DNA from: Sternotherus odoratus
Taxonomy: Eukaryota > Chordata > Testudines > Kinosternidae
NCBI GenBank assembly: GCA_032164245.1
Contig: JAVMKO010000003.1
Coordinates: forward strand, 6,148,651 to 6,212,650
DNA: 64,000 nt
Direction: 5' to 3'
Each line of letters starts with the position of its first letter. The first letter of the stretch is position 1. Both the position numbers and the translations under genes were made by a program. This document shows, one piece after another, positions 1 through 8,911 of this stretch. The notes below the pieces were generated by a model that worked only from the letters and a program-made list of their open reading frames with translations, did not search any database and was not told where the DNA came from.

Positions 1-901
1 GTTGTGAGCTCAATCCTTGAGGGGGCCATTTAGGGCTATGGGGCAAAAATGGGATTGGTCCTGCTTTGAGCAGGGGGTTGGACTAGATCAGGGGTGGGGA
101 ACCTTTTTTCTGCCAAGGGCCATTTGGACATTTATGATGTCATTTGCGGGCCACTCCCCTCCCTCCCCCCCCCCCCCCCCAGAAGCCCAGGCTGGCAACA
201 GGAGCTGAGACCCCCAGCTGGCAAGGGGCCAGCGGGGGAACCCCAAAGCAGTGGCAGGCGGAGTGCTTAGCCCTGCACTGCTTTGGGATTTCCCCCGCTG
301 GCCCCTTGCCAGCCGGGGTCCTGCCGCCTGCCCCAGTCAGCTCCTGCTATCAGCCTGGGTGTAGGGGGTGATTTTCCTTTACCCCCGCCCAGCCTCCCCC
401 CATCTAACCGCCTTCCCTCCCCCATCCCTGCCTGGCCTGGCCCATCCCACCGAACCTAACCTCCTCCCCCCTCCCAACCCAGCCTCCTGCCCCCCATGCC
501 TGACCCGCCCAGCCCAGCCTCCCCCCCACCAAACCTCCTTCCCTCCCCCCCCCACGCCTCGCCCACCCCGCCCAGCCTGGCCTCCCCCCCCCCACCGCCC
601 CCTTGCCTGCCCCCCAGCCCAGCCCTCCACCTCCCACCCCCTTGACCGTCGGCTTCCTGCGGCTCCCCCAGGCGCGAGCTGTCCCCGCCTGGTGGCCGCG
701 TGGCGCCGGCGGCTCCCCCAGGCGCAAGCCGCCCCCGCCTAGCGGCCCGCGCGCATCCCTGGCCAGCGGCTGTGGCCCCGCCGCCGCAGGCCGCACAGAA
801 TGATTTTGCAGGCTGTATAAGGCCCGTGGGCCGGAGGTTCCCCACCCCTGGACTAGATGATCTCCTGAGGTCCCTTCCAACTCTGAGATTCTATGATCTT
901 G
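1..901 (+). mobile_element. tRNA-derived SINE with CR1-like tail, cut by window start and split by a hAT insertion
   Basis: The SINE sequence is 1-88 plus 851-901. The left part begins inside the B-box-like segment of a tRNA-derived head and runs into the body; the right part is the tail, with the words GATGATCTCC, GGTCCCTTCC and a final ATTCTATGAT-like end shared with CR1 LINEs. The same unit occurs whole at 55730-55919 and 61401-61578. The 762 bp between the two parts are a hAT element listed separately. A SINE tail that copies a LINE tail is the known basis for mobilisation in trans; that CR1 mobilised this one is inference. Confidence 0.8.
89..850. mobile_element. Non-autonomous hAT transposon with GC-rich core
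   Basis: The ends are perfect 15-bp inverted repeats, CAGGGGTGGGGAACC at 89-103 and its complement at 836-850. The element is flanked by an exact 8-bp duplication, GACTAGAT, at 81-88 and 851-858. Eight-base duplications with CA-G..TG ends are the hAT signature. The core is C-rich low-complexity DNA (about 370-620) with no transposase, so its long open frames on both strands are composition artefacts. It sits inside a SINE and is therefore younger than it. Confidence 0.92.
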
Positions 902-1152
902 TGTTGGTCTGTTCAAGCTTCCAAATGTTATGTTGATGGATTTGGTTTCTACCTCTATTATTCTATATAATGTTTGTCTAGGTCACCCTGTATTTCTCTT
1001 TTGGTATCCATGTTATCACTTGATTTGGAAGTAGTGTTAGTGGCATCCTTAATGTATGTCCTAAATATGTTCAGCATTGTCTTCTTGCTATGTTTGATGT
1101 GTGACATTGGTATGCTCTACTTAGAATTTGGATGTTGTGATAAAATCTTTCT

Positions 1153-1560
1153 TCAATGAACTCTGAAAATCTTTATATCCTTATCTTCTTCTTTCCACTG
1201 GACTCTGATCTTTCTATCAGTGTCTGTTGCGGATTTCCACGACTGTGCTATGTAGAGTAGGACAGACATGATGCCAGTGTTAAAAAATCGTATGTTGGTA
1301 TCAGTGATATTCCTGCTCCTTTTCCAAATCTTTGCAAGCTTATAAAATTGTTTGCTGCTTTTAATATTCATTACTTGACAGGTAGCAAGGTGTCACCATG
1401 ATAGCACATCATGCTCCCCAGATAAGTAAAATGACTGACTTTTTCTAGTGTTTCTCTGTCTACTTTGTTGTTTTCCCTTTGTTGATGAGCAAACCAACTT
1501 GTTGTGTTTGCCAAAAACTTGGGTTTTTTTCTTCCATTAAGAGAAATGATGCATTGCATG
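1153..1560 (-). pseudogene. Remnant of a non-LTR LINE reverse transcriptase, C-terminal part
   Basis: Read on the minus strand, two adjacent frames give a broken but recognisable RT end. The 1371-1559 piece has FTYLGSMM, the post-palm motif; the 1153-1371 piece has KIWKRSRNITDTNIRFF then VLLYIAQSWK, matching the segment in which many LINEs have KIR-FN-V..VLLYG-E-W. The frame shifts near 1371. A second copy of what looks like the same LINE type, on the plus strand, occupies 61105-62170. The clade (RTE-like or I-like) is uncertain. No endonuclease domain is visible. Confidence 0.65.
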
Positions 1561-2139
1561 TTCCATATAATTTTATAATGTCATAATATACTTTTTTCAG
1601 CGTATGTAGTCAGTATTTTGTAGCTAAGAGTTAGGAGCTAGCTAGCTACGTTTTCCATAGTGTCTGTATCTAGCTATGGTTCTATTCTGCAACTTTTATT
1701 TTGTAATATTTGTATTTTATTTAAACTCAATGGAATTGTTTTGTAGCTGATTAGGGCCCAATCCTGGGAGATACTGTGCTATTCAGAGAGGTCTCAAATC
1801 CACTTCTTTGTTAGTTGCTTTCAGGTATTGATGTCCACCTCTCTTGTTGACTTCATTGGAAATTAAGAGCACTCAATACTTTGTAGTATCAGGTCCTTTA
1901 TGGTAGCAATCACTGTTATGATACTCTGGAGAAAAGGAACCTGCATTATAGGAGAGGATGAGTCAGGAGAGAGGTGATAGCTGAGCACTTGAACAAAAAA
2001 GAGTTTGCAATCCGCTTGACAATAGAGGCTGCAGATAAACTGGCTGTGGTCAGTGTGGGCATGAGAAAAGGCTAAAGACCAAAACGTTCTGAGGTGTGGT
2101 TACAATAACGTATAGACTTCAGATTTATATGGGTGAGAT

Positions 2140-2262
2140 TGTAAAGCTTTTGGAGCAGGGCTGACTTTTCATTATATATTTGTAGAATGCCTAGCACAAT
2201 GTGGCCCTGCTCCCTGATTGTGAGCTCTAGACTCCACAATACTAATTAGCTAGTTAATACGA
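2140..2262 (+). repeat. L3/CR1-like conserved 3' tail fragment
   Basis: The segment has the order AAGCTTTTGGAGCAGGG, then AGAATGCCTAGCACAATG, then GGCCCTGCTCC and a final unit with ACTCCACAATACTAATT. This order recurs in the window at 14295-14422, at 18725-18766 plus 19632-19740, and at 53805-53912, so it is a dispersed family. I recall it as the tail of old CR1/L3-type LINEs; the family name is from memory. The rest of 1561-3599 shows no gene or repeat that I can name. Confidence 0.5.
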
Positions 2263-3599
2263 AAGGGTGTTTTTCTCTCATTCACGATTATGATCCACGT
2301 TAATCTGATAAGTATCTGCCTGTTCTAGAGAGACTCTGTAACTATTGTTCCTTTTTTTCCTATGCTGCTTGCACACTTCAGTTTTATGGTCCAGTTGGCT
2401 GGCCAACATGCTGCCCTCTCCTTTGTGCAGAATTCTGTTGTTACCAATGGCAATGTGGATTGATCAGTCTATAGTATGTTTATTGGCCAATGTATAAAGA
2501 CAATAATATAAACATGAGGTTAGCATGCGGCAATGGTATTTTACGGTTAAATCGTTATTCAGAAGAAGCCATCGTGAATTTCATTGTTCAATTAAAATAA
2601 CCCAATTAAAATATTCCAATGCTAAGATTTACTTAGCGGCACAAAAATTGAACATGAACACCACCAGCTTTCTCTCTTTCCAATGAGACATGGTATTGTA
2701 CTGGGTCTCAAGATCTCCAAAATTCTGCCCGTTGACTCACTAGTCCTGTTGGAAGTTAGTGTGGATGGAAAGGCAAAACAAATCAAACACAAAACATAGC
2801 TAGCATTTCAAATCTGAACTGTTGGATTCTTTTCTCGGTGACTGTGTGCAGCAGGTTGGGTTGTGATGTCAATATTACAATGTTATCACCTAGCCTGTTG
2901 TATGCCTGCCAATACTTCCATGTTTTACGCTGATAGCAGAAAACAAAACACAAGGAAGATTACCAGGTAGCACATTGGGGTGTGGGGAAAAGCTTTGAGA
3001 TGGTTATTAGTGCCCGCTATTTAATCATTGTATAAAAATCATACCAAGTGTTTTCCCACCCTTCCCACTTCCTAGCTTGGTAACTTGGAATCCAGCCTAA
3101 AAAGAAGACACTGAAAAAAATCATTCTTTATTGTGAGTATAAAATGCATGCCTCTAAACAGGTGGCATTCCCACCATGCTCCTAACACATTCTGCACATG
3201 CTGGAATGGATCCAAAAATGATCCCTTTCCTGAGGTTTCCTTTATTGTTAAATTAAATAATAATAAACATAACCTTCTTGGCAGACTTTGCTCCTATGTT
3301 GGGCTATCTTTCAAGTTGCTTTCTTCAGGAACCCTCTCTGTCTCTAGTTCCCTCTGCCTCAATCCCTTTTATGTCCTGGGATAGAACTAATAGGACTCCT
3401 CTGGTCTTGCTGACAGTGTGATTTAGATTAGAGATCTGTGTGGGGCTCCTGAAACTAACACCAGGGTCAGAAAGCAGGAGAATTCTGCATCTCTAGACAG
3501 TATCCTAGAACCTGATACCCTATTACAATGCCTCGTTAAGGAGGGAGGTTAAAGAACAGGAAACCCATTATGTAACCTGTTTTTAAACTCCAACAAACA

Positions 3600-3868
3600 C
3601 CTGTAGGGATGGCCTAGGTCAGCAGTGTCCAATACGTTCGCCACTAGCCACGTGTAGCTAATGTATGTGGCTTTTTTATAATGTGGCTAATAAGAAAAAT
3701 TCAAAACCACAAGTGTGGTTAGCATCGAATTTCTATTGGACGCCTTTGGTCTAGGTATTCGTAATTCTGCCTCAGCATGGGCAGGTGGATTGCCTTGGTA
3801 CAGGGGAATGGTCTAGATGACCTCTTGAGTCCATCCCAGTCCTACCTTTCCTGGATTTTTGTGATTAC
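3600..3868 (+). mobile_element. CR1 LINE 3' tail, interrupted by a small hAT
   Basis: Around the hAT at 3620-3748, the flanks read as a CR1 3' untranslated end: TAGGGATGGCCTAGGT, then after the insert ATTCGTAATTCTGCCTCAGC, then GGTCTAGATGACCTCTTGAG and CCAGTCCTACCTTTCC. Only the tail is present, as is usual for 5'-truncated CR1 copies. Confidence 0.65.
3620..3748. mobile_element. Short hAT-type MITE (129 bp)
   Basis: Terminal repeats CAGCAGTGTCCAATA and TATTGGACGCCTTTG are imperfect inverted copies (11 of 15). The flanking octamers GCCTAGGT (3612-3619) and GTCTAGGT (3749-3756) agree in seven of eight bases, as expected for a diverged 8-bp hAT duplication. Internally the two halves are complementary around GCCACATGTGGCT-like words. 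No coding capacity. Confidence 0.8.
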
Positions 3869-4069
3869 TCTGGTGACATACTTACTTTTCTTGATATCTT
3901 TTGAACTAGGCTTTCTTGAACATAGACTCCCAATGGGACCAATTTGTGAATTGATTTTGTGATATTATTAAAGCCTACTAGGTATTGGAATGATATGTCT
4001 ACTCTTGAGGGATTGTGTCTAGTGATTAGGGCTGGGGTGAACTTCTGTTTCTCTTCCACTGTAATCTTG

Positions 4070-4228
4070 GTTAATTCACATAACCTCTCTGTGCCTTGGT
4101 TTACCTGTCTGTAAAATGGTTGAGATTCTTAATAAAACCTACACAAGGGTATTGTGAAGGTTACTGAATGAATGTTTGAAATGGTTTGAGATTCTCAAAT
4201 GATAAGTATAAAGTATTTGTCTTATGAA
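4070..4228 (+). repeat. MIR-like ancient SINE
   Basis: The order AACCTCTCTGTGCCTTGGTT, CTGTCTGTAAAATGG, AATAAAACCTAC, GGTATTGTGAAGGTTA and TAAGTATAAAGTA follows the core and 3' part of MIR/CORE-SINEs. It is diverged, which fits an element older than the split of the main amniote lines. Recognition is by memory of the MIR consensus. Confidence 0.7.
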
Positions 4229-5937
4229 CTTTGACCTATCAAACCCCTATCTGTACTATTTCAAAAGGGGTGTGGAAAGGAGGGCTGTCTCTATGCATCC
4301 TCTTGCAGCCTGAGGTGGTACTACTGGTGTGCCCCACCTTAATTTCCCCCAACTGGAGCAGCAGTAGATTTCCTTTAACAGCCTTGAGCAAGAAGAAGCC
4401 CATGCAACAACTAACAAAATAGCCTGTCTCCTTTTAATAATGTTTAAGGCCAGGAGCAATTACAAGGATCTGTTTGGAAGATCTTTGCCTCAGAACCCCG
4501 GTTTGGAGCTTCCAGATGTAAAATCCACAAAACATGTTTTCCCTGGTTTGGCTGGTCTCCAGATGCCTGAGAGAGAAACCACCTCCTACTTCAAATTGTG
4601 TGGCTTCTATTCTCCTCTCTCTTGCTCAGCTTCCTCTTTAGATAACCCAGCCCTGGGGCAGGCAGGGCCCCCCTGTCCTGGCCAGAGGCTCCCTTAAAGA
4701 GGTAGCACACTCCTTCACAAGGGACGTCATGTCATCCTGATCCTTGTAGCATGCATTTGCAATACATTGAAAAATTCAATGGAAAAAGAAACCCATAAAT
4801 CTGCTCCTCTACGCACATCTGGGACCCTATATTACACCCACTTTGTGTCTTTCCATTATTGACCGTGAATTTTGTAATATTGTTGTATGTAAATCCCAAT
4901 GTCCTGAAAGAGATAAGTAAAATTTTGTGTCCAGAGAGTGATTTGATTGTTTATAGACTTGTGAAAAGCTAGGATTGTTAGACTCATACAGGTGACAGCT
5001 AGCAAAATTGCAGGTGACTGGCTGTCACCATTGCCATAAAAATGCTTCAGCTACGTTAGCTGAATATCTTTTATATGACCACAGGACTGTAAGAGTCTAA
5101 TCATATTAATGAGAAGCAATCAAGAACAGAGAGAAGGTTTAATGCCTCCCTCTTTGCACGGTAATCACATTGTTTGATGGCTTTCTTCTCTTTCCTAAAT
5201 ATGGACTGACACATCTGTTAGTGCTTCACATCATCTTTTATCGTTTCTATTCCCATTTTGATCCACCTGAGGTATATTTACAACATTGGATCACTTAGGA
5301 TTTAAGAGAGTGAGTCCCCAAAAGCGGAGAAACAAATCCAATCAAACACAAGTAAGATTTCAGTCAATGTGGACATTTGCAAATAAATATTAATAATATT
5401 CTTGCAAATAAAACTTGAAATCAGGAAAGGGGATTACTAGTTTATAAAACTTAGGTCATCCAATCAGAGAACAGAAACAATACCATGTGATTTAGGTAAC
5501 CAGGCATATGCTATGAAATAGTCATAGCAACCATCCAGTTCACTAAAAAATCATAGGTTGAAACTTATTCACACAAATTATTTGTTGAATAAATGCACCT
5601 AAAACACATTTGTAACAAAAAATCTGTTTATGAATAATTCATTAAGAGAAGAAAGGGCTAATTTCCTTGGGTAAATTGTTCACAAAGAATAATTGGATCA
5701 TCTCGATCAACTGCCTTATCAGGGCATAACACTGTAGCAATAAATGTTCTTCTTTTGTCTGCTGTACAAATCCCCATTTCCAATTTTAGGGATGCATCTG
5801 AACAAGGACCCAGGAACTGTTCATGAGAATTAAAAACGAAGCGCTAAACATTTCATACTTTCTGCTAAATTATCAGTTTCATATAAAATACCATCCTGTA
5901 ATTCATATGATCAGTAGCAGCATGGGTAACCACTGCA
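4229..5937. other. No gene or nameable repeat seen
   Basis: AT-rich unique-looking sequence. The short open frames at 4231-4697 lack splice context, codon bias or any recognisable domain. Confidence 0.5.
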
Positions 5938-6316
5938 TCTAAAGTTTTACGGTGTTTTGTTTTTCAATGCAGTTATGTAACAACAAAAAATCTACATTTG
6001 TGAGTTCAACTTTCACTATAAAGCGATTGCACTACAGTACTTGTATGAGGTGAATTGAAATATTCTATTTCTTCTATCATTTTTACAGTGCAAATATTTG
6101 TAATAAAAATAATATAAAGTGAGCATGGTACACTGTGTATTGTGTGTTTATAACAGAAATCGATATATTTGAAAATGTAGAAAAACATCCAAAATATTTT
6201 AATACATTTCTATTGTTATTCTATTGTTTAACAATGCAGTTAATCACAATTTTTTAATTGCAATTAATTTTTAAGTTAATTGCTTGAGTTAATTGTGATT
6301 GACTGACAGCCCTTGC
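5938..6316 (+). mobile_element. Right-end fragment of the foldback hAT family
   Basis: This stretch follows 58308-58647 closely in the same orientation: AGTTTTACGG/ATTGTTTTG, TTTTTCAATGCAGTTAT, GATTGCACTACAGTACTTGT, GGTGAATTGAAA, TTTTTACAGTGCAAATA, ATCGATATATTTGAAAATGT, AAACATCCAAAATATTT and a terminal GACAGCCCTT. The left end and any transposase are absent, so this is a truncated copy. Confidence 0.8.
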
Positions 6317-6654
6317 TATATTACATTTTTTGAGCACAAAGCTAGGATTGCCAGCCATCCTAACTCCTAGGGGATGACTGAGTTTATTTGGGCTTTGGGA
6401 TTTCCTCTGAACTGTGTGTCCAGTGTTTACTGTCCTCAAAATAATATCTTGCAGACAAAGTGTTGTCGTGTTGGAACATCATGTCATTGGTGACATTTGT
6501 GCTATTATGTTTTTTCAATGTGATGCAGTTCATTTTCAGGATGTCATATTACGTTGTGGACTTTAAGACCTTACATAATATTGTGATGGAGATAGCTTTG
6601 ACCTGGGGAACACAGTTTTGACCTGGCATCTCTAACTGAGGCCATTGTCTCGCA

Positions 6655-6704
6655 TGTGTGTGTGTGTGTGTGTATATATGTATATGTATATGTATGTATG
6701 TATA

Positions 6705-6771
<67 letters not shown>

Positions 6772-6797
6772 ATATATATATGTGTATATATATATTT
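6655..6797. repeat. Compound TG/TA/TATG microsatellite
   Basis: About 140 bp of (TG)n, (TATG)n and (TA)n runs. The open frames with alternating Tyr, Ile and Val codons on both strands are products of this repeat. It directly abuts the left arm of the palindrome at 6799-7112. Confidence 0.95.
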
Positions 6798-6798
6798 C

Positions 6799-7112
6799 CC
6801 CAGGGAAAAGGGACCTGCTTAATGTAGGACTAATGTATCTACCTTCCACCACCCTTTTGTAGCCATCTGGCTTGACCCTGTCATACTATATATGTAGTAA
6901 TATAAACAATGTATATGTAGCTTTATTAAATGGGAAATAAAGTTAGAAGTATATATATATACCTCTAACTTTATTTCCCATTTAATAAAGCTACATATAC
7001 ATTGTTTATATTACTACATATATAGTATGACAGGGTCAAGCCAGATGGCTACAAAAGGGTGGTGGAAGGTAGATACATTAGTCCTACATTAAGCAGGTCC
7101 CTTTTCCCTGGG
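6799..7112. repeat. Near-perfect 314-bp palindrome (head-to-head inverted duplication)
   Basis: Bases 6799-6955 are the reverse complement of 6956-7112. I aligned all 157 positions by eye and found one mismatch (6948 against 6963). There is no spacer; the centre is a short TA run at 6950-6961. The right arm continues rightward into a longer repeat-like unit; the left arm stops at the microsatellite. So a 157-bp piece of the right-hand unit has been duplicated in inverted orientation. Confidence 0.92.
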
Positions 7113-7560
7113 TACGGTAACTATTCCAGAACAATCAGGAACTTTCTAGAGCCAATTAAGGTAGGCAGGCTAATCAGGACACCTTGTTAAAAGAAAGACC
7201 TCCCTTCAGTTAGAGAGAGGCATGTAAGGAGCTGGGAGTAATAGGACATGCTGCTGGAGGACTGAGGAATACAAATGCCATCGGGAAGAAGGTCCTGAGA
7301 TGGGGACAAAAGTTGCTGGGGAGAGGTCCTGGGGAAGTAGCCCAGGGAGTTGTAGTTGTCACACAGCTGTTACTGGAGACATTGTAAATAGCTGCGATCC
7401 ACAGGGCCCTGGGCTGGAACCCTGAGTAGACAGTGGGCCTGGGTTCCTCCTATCCCCCCAACTCCCTATTTGAAACCAGAGGAGTTGACCTGGTCTGTGA
7501 GTCATATCAGAGTGGAATGTCTGTGACTTGTCCCCATCCCACTAGGAAGGACAGCAGAGA
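7028..7560 (+). repeat. Unclassified dispersed repeat, possibly LTR-like
   Basis: From TGACAGGGTCAAGCC the sequence is purine-rich and resembles reptile interspersed repeats I have seen, with words such as GGGCCCTGGGCTGGAACCC and GTGGGCCTGGGTTCCTCC. No primer-binding site, polypurine tract or coding region is seen and the right end is not defined. The class is a guess. Confidence 0.35.
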
Positions 7561-8317
7561 CTGAAGGCATGTTCTCCTTCCTTTTCTCCCATGCTGGCCA
7601 GTGATGAGGTTTGCTGAGTGAACGGCAGGTTTGATCTAGTAGCAAAAGTGGACAAACTGAGGGCTACTGTGAACCTCTGAGACAAGCAAATCCGCTGGAA
7701 AGCGCAGAACCCACCAGGATGAGAATCAAGGATCCTTTCTTCAAAACATACTAGCATTAGTCTCCTCTCATGTAAACCGCGAGGCTGTTAGGTCATCTCT
7801 GCATCTGATTACGTGATCATCTGCCGCCATATTGCATCAGAAGAGATGTGGTTTCTCAGGTAGCCATCACCCATTCCATTTAAGATTTTATAGATCAAAA
7901 TGCGACCTCTAAATTTTGCATAAAATCAGTAGGAAGCTGGTGCAGACAATACAGCACAAATGTGTCGCTATACCATTTTCTAAATGGGCAGCTATGGTCT
8001 ACCCTAGCTGAAGTTTCTGACTCGTTCTGTGTAATCCCAAACAGAGCACAGTGCAGTAATTCAATCTCAAGGTGATAAAGACCTCCAGAATTGTGGTTAG
8101 GTCCGCATCTGAAAAGAAAGTGTGGAAGCTTCTTGACACATGCAGATGGGGGGGGGGACCCATATTCTTGACCACTGCCAAATACAGGGATCATCTTTGA
8201 CACCGACAGATTAATACTGGGTCGCTGGCAAATTAATACAAGGCTATTGGCAAATTCATTCAGGGTCACTGTTAAAGCCCCTTAGTGGTATTTAAAATCA
8301 GAACTAAGGTAAAAGGT
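7561..8317. other. No gene recognised; one 124-codon minus frame
   Basis: An open frame on the minus strand at 7895-8269 has no domain I recognise, no splice context and no neighbours that support it. It may lie in an undescribed dispersed repeat, because similar wording (graft-like CTTTGAAG.. and GGTGATAAAG phrases) is familiar from reptile repeats. I would not annotate it as a gene. Confidence 0.4.
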
Positions 8318-8325
8318 TGTGTAGG

Positions 8326-8479
8326 CAGGGCCAGATTTACACCTTATGCACCCCTAGGCACAGCATCTTCAGCAACACCGCCCCCCACCTACAGGTGACC
8401 TTCGTGTTGCCCACAGCTTTAGAGAGGTCAGGTGCCCCTAGGCATGTGCCTGTTGTGCCTAGTTGGAAATTTAGCCCTG
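8326..8479. mobile_element. Short hAT-type MITE (154 bp)
   Basis: Ends CAGGGCCAGATTTAC (8326) and GGAAATTTAGCCCTG (ending 8479) are inverted copies with three differences. Flanking octamers TGTGTAGG (8318-8325) and AGTGTAGG (8480-8487) match in seven of eight bases. The interior keeps words typical of this family such as CACCCCTAGGCA. No coding capacity. Confidence 0.82.
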
Positions 8480-8600
8480 AGTGTAGGATGTGCCACATTT
8501 ATCCACTGGCAGAGGGAAAGATATCCCCATGACTCTAAGCTGTACTACCCAGTTTCTCTGCTCCATCTCTTCTCATCCTTTTTAACTCCCCCTTCTGTTA

Positions 8601-8909
8601 CAGTAGACTCTCGATTAACCAGGATGTGGATTAACCAGGATGTGGATTAACCAGGATGTCAAAAAAAAAAAATGCACGTAACTCGCAGGGCTGGCTCTGG
8701 CTTTGTTGCCGCCCCAAGCACACACACACAAAAAACCCCACCAGGGCGCAGGGCTGCCAGTGAGCCAACACCCCCTCCCCCCGGCGCAGGGTGGCTGGTG
8801 AATCAACCCACCCCCACCCCCCATATTTCCTATGGATGGTGATTATCCAGGATTTTATTAACCAGGATTATTTGTTTCCCTATCATCCTGGATAATCGAG
8901 AGTCTACTA
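8601..8909. mobile_element. Tigger/pogo-like MITE with TA target duplication
   Basis: The left end CAGTAGACTCTCGATTAACC and the right end GATAATCGAGAGTCTACTA are inverted repeats, bounded by TA at 8599-8600 and 8910-8911. A TA duplication with CAGTAG-type ends fits the Tc1/mariner superfamily, Tigger-like. The left arm has been expanded: a 16-bp unit containing ATTAACCAGGATGTGG is present three times at about 8613-8660. A GC-rich piece with a hAT-like start interrupts it at about 8686. Confidence 0.8.
8686..8822 (+). mobile_element. hAT-like fragment nested in the Tigger-like MITE
   Basis: CAGGGCTGGCTCTGGCTTT, then GCCGCCCCAAGCACACA and CC-rich sequence, resembles the start of an abundant reptile hAT MITE family. 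The matching right end and the 8-bp duplication are not found, so the extent is approximate. Confidence 0.4.
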
Positions 8910-8911
8910 TA

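Noticed and set aside
379..916. Long overlapping open frames on both strands rich in Pro, Gly and Trp
   Set aside because: They lie in the C-rich core of a hAT element and are open in several frames at once because C-rich DNA has few stops.
6571..6862. Open frames rich in Tyr, Ile, Val and His around a TG/TA tract
   Set aside because: Direct translation of a dinucleotide repeat; not a protein.
7895..8269. 124-codon minus-strand frame as a gene
   Set aside because: No domain, no splice context, and the region reads like uncharacterised dispersed repeat.
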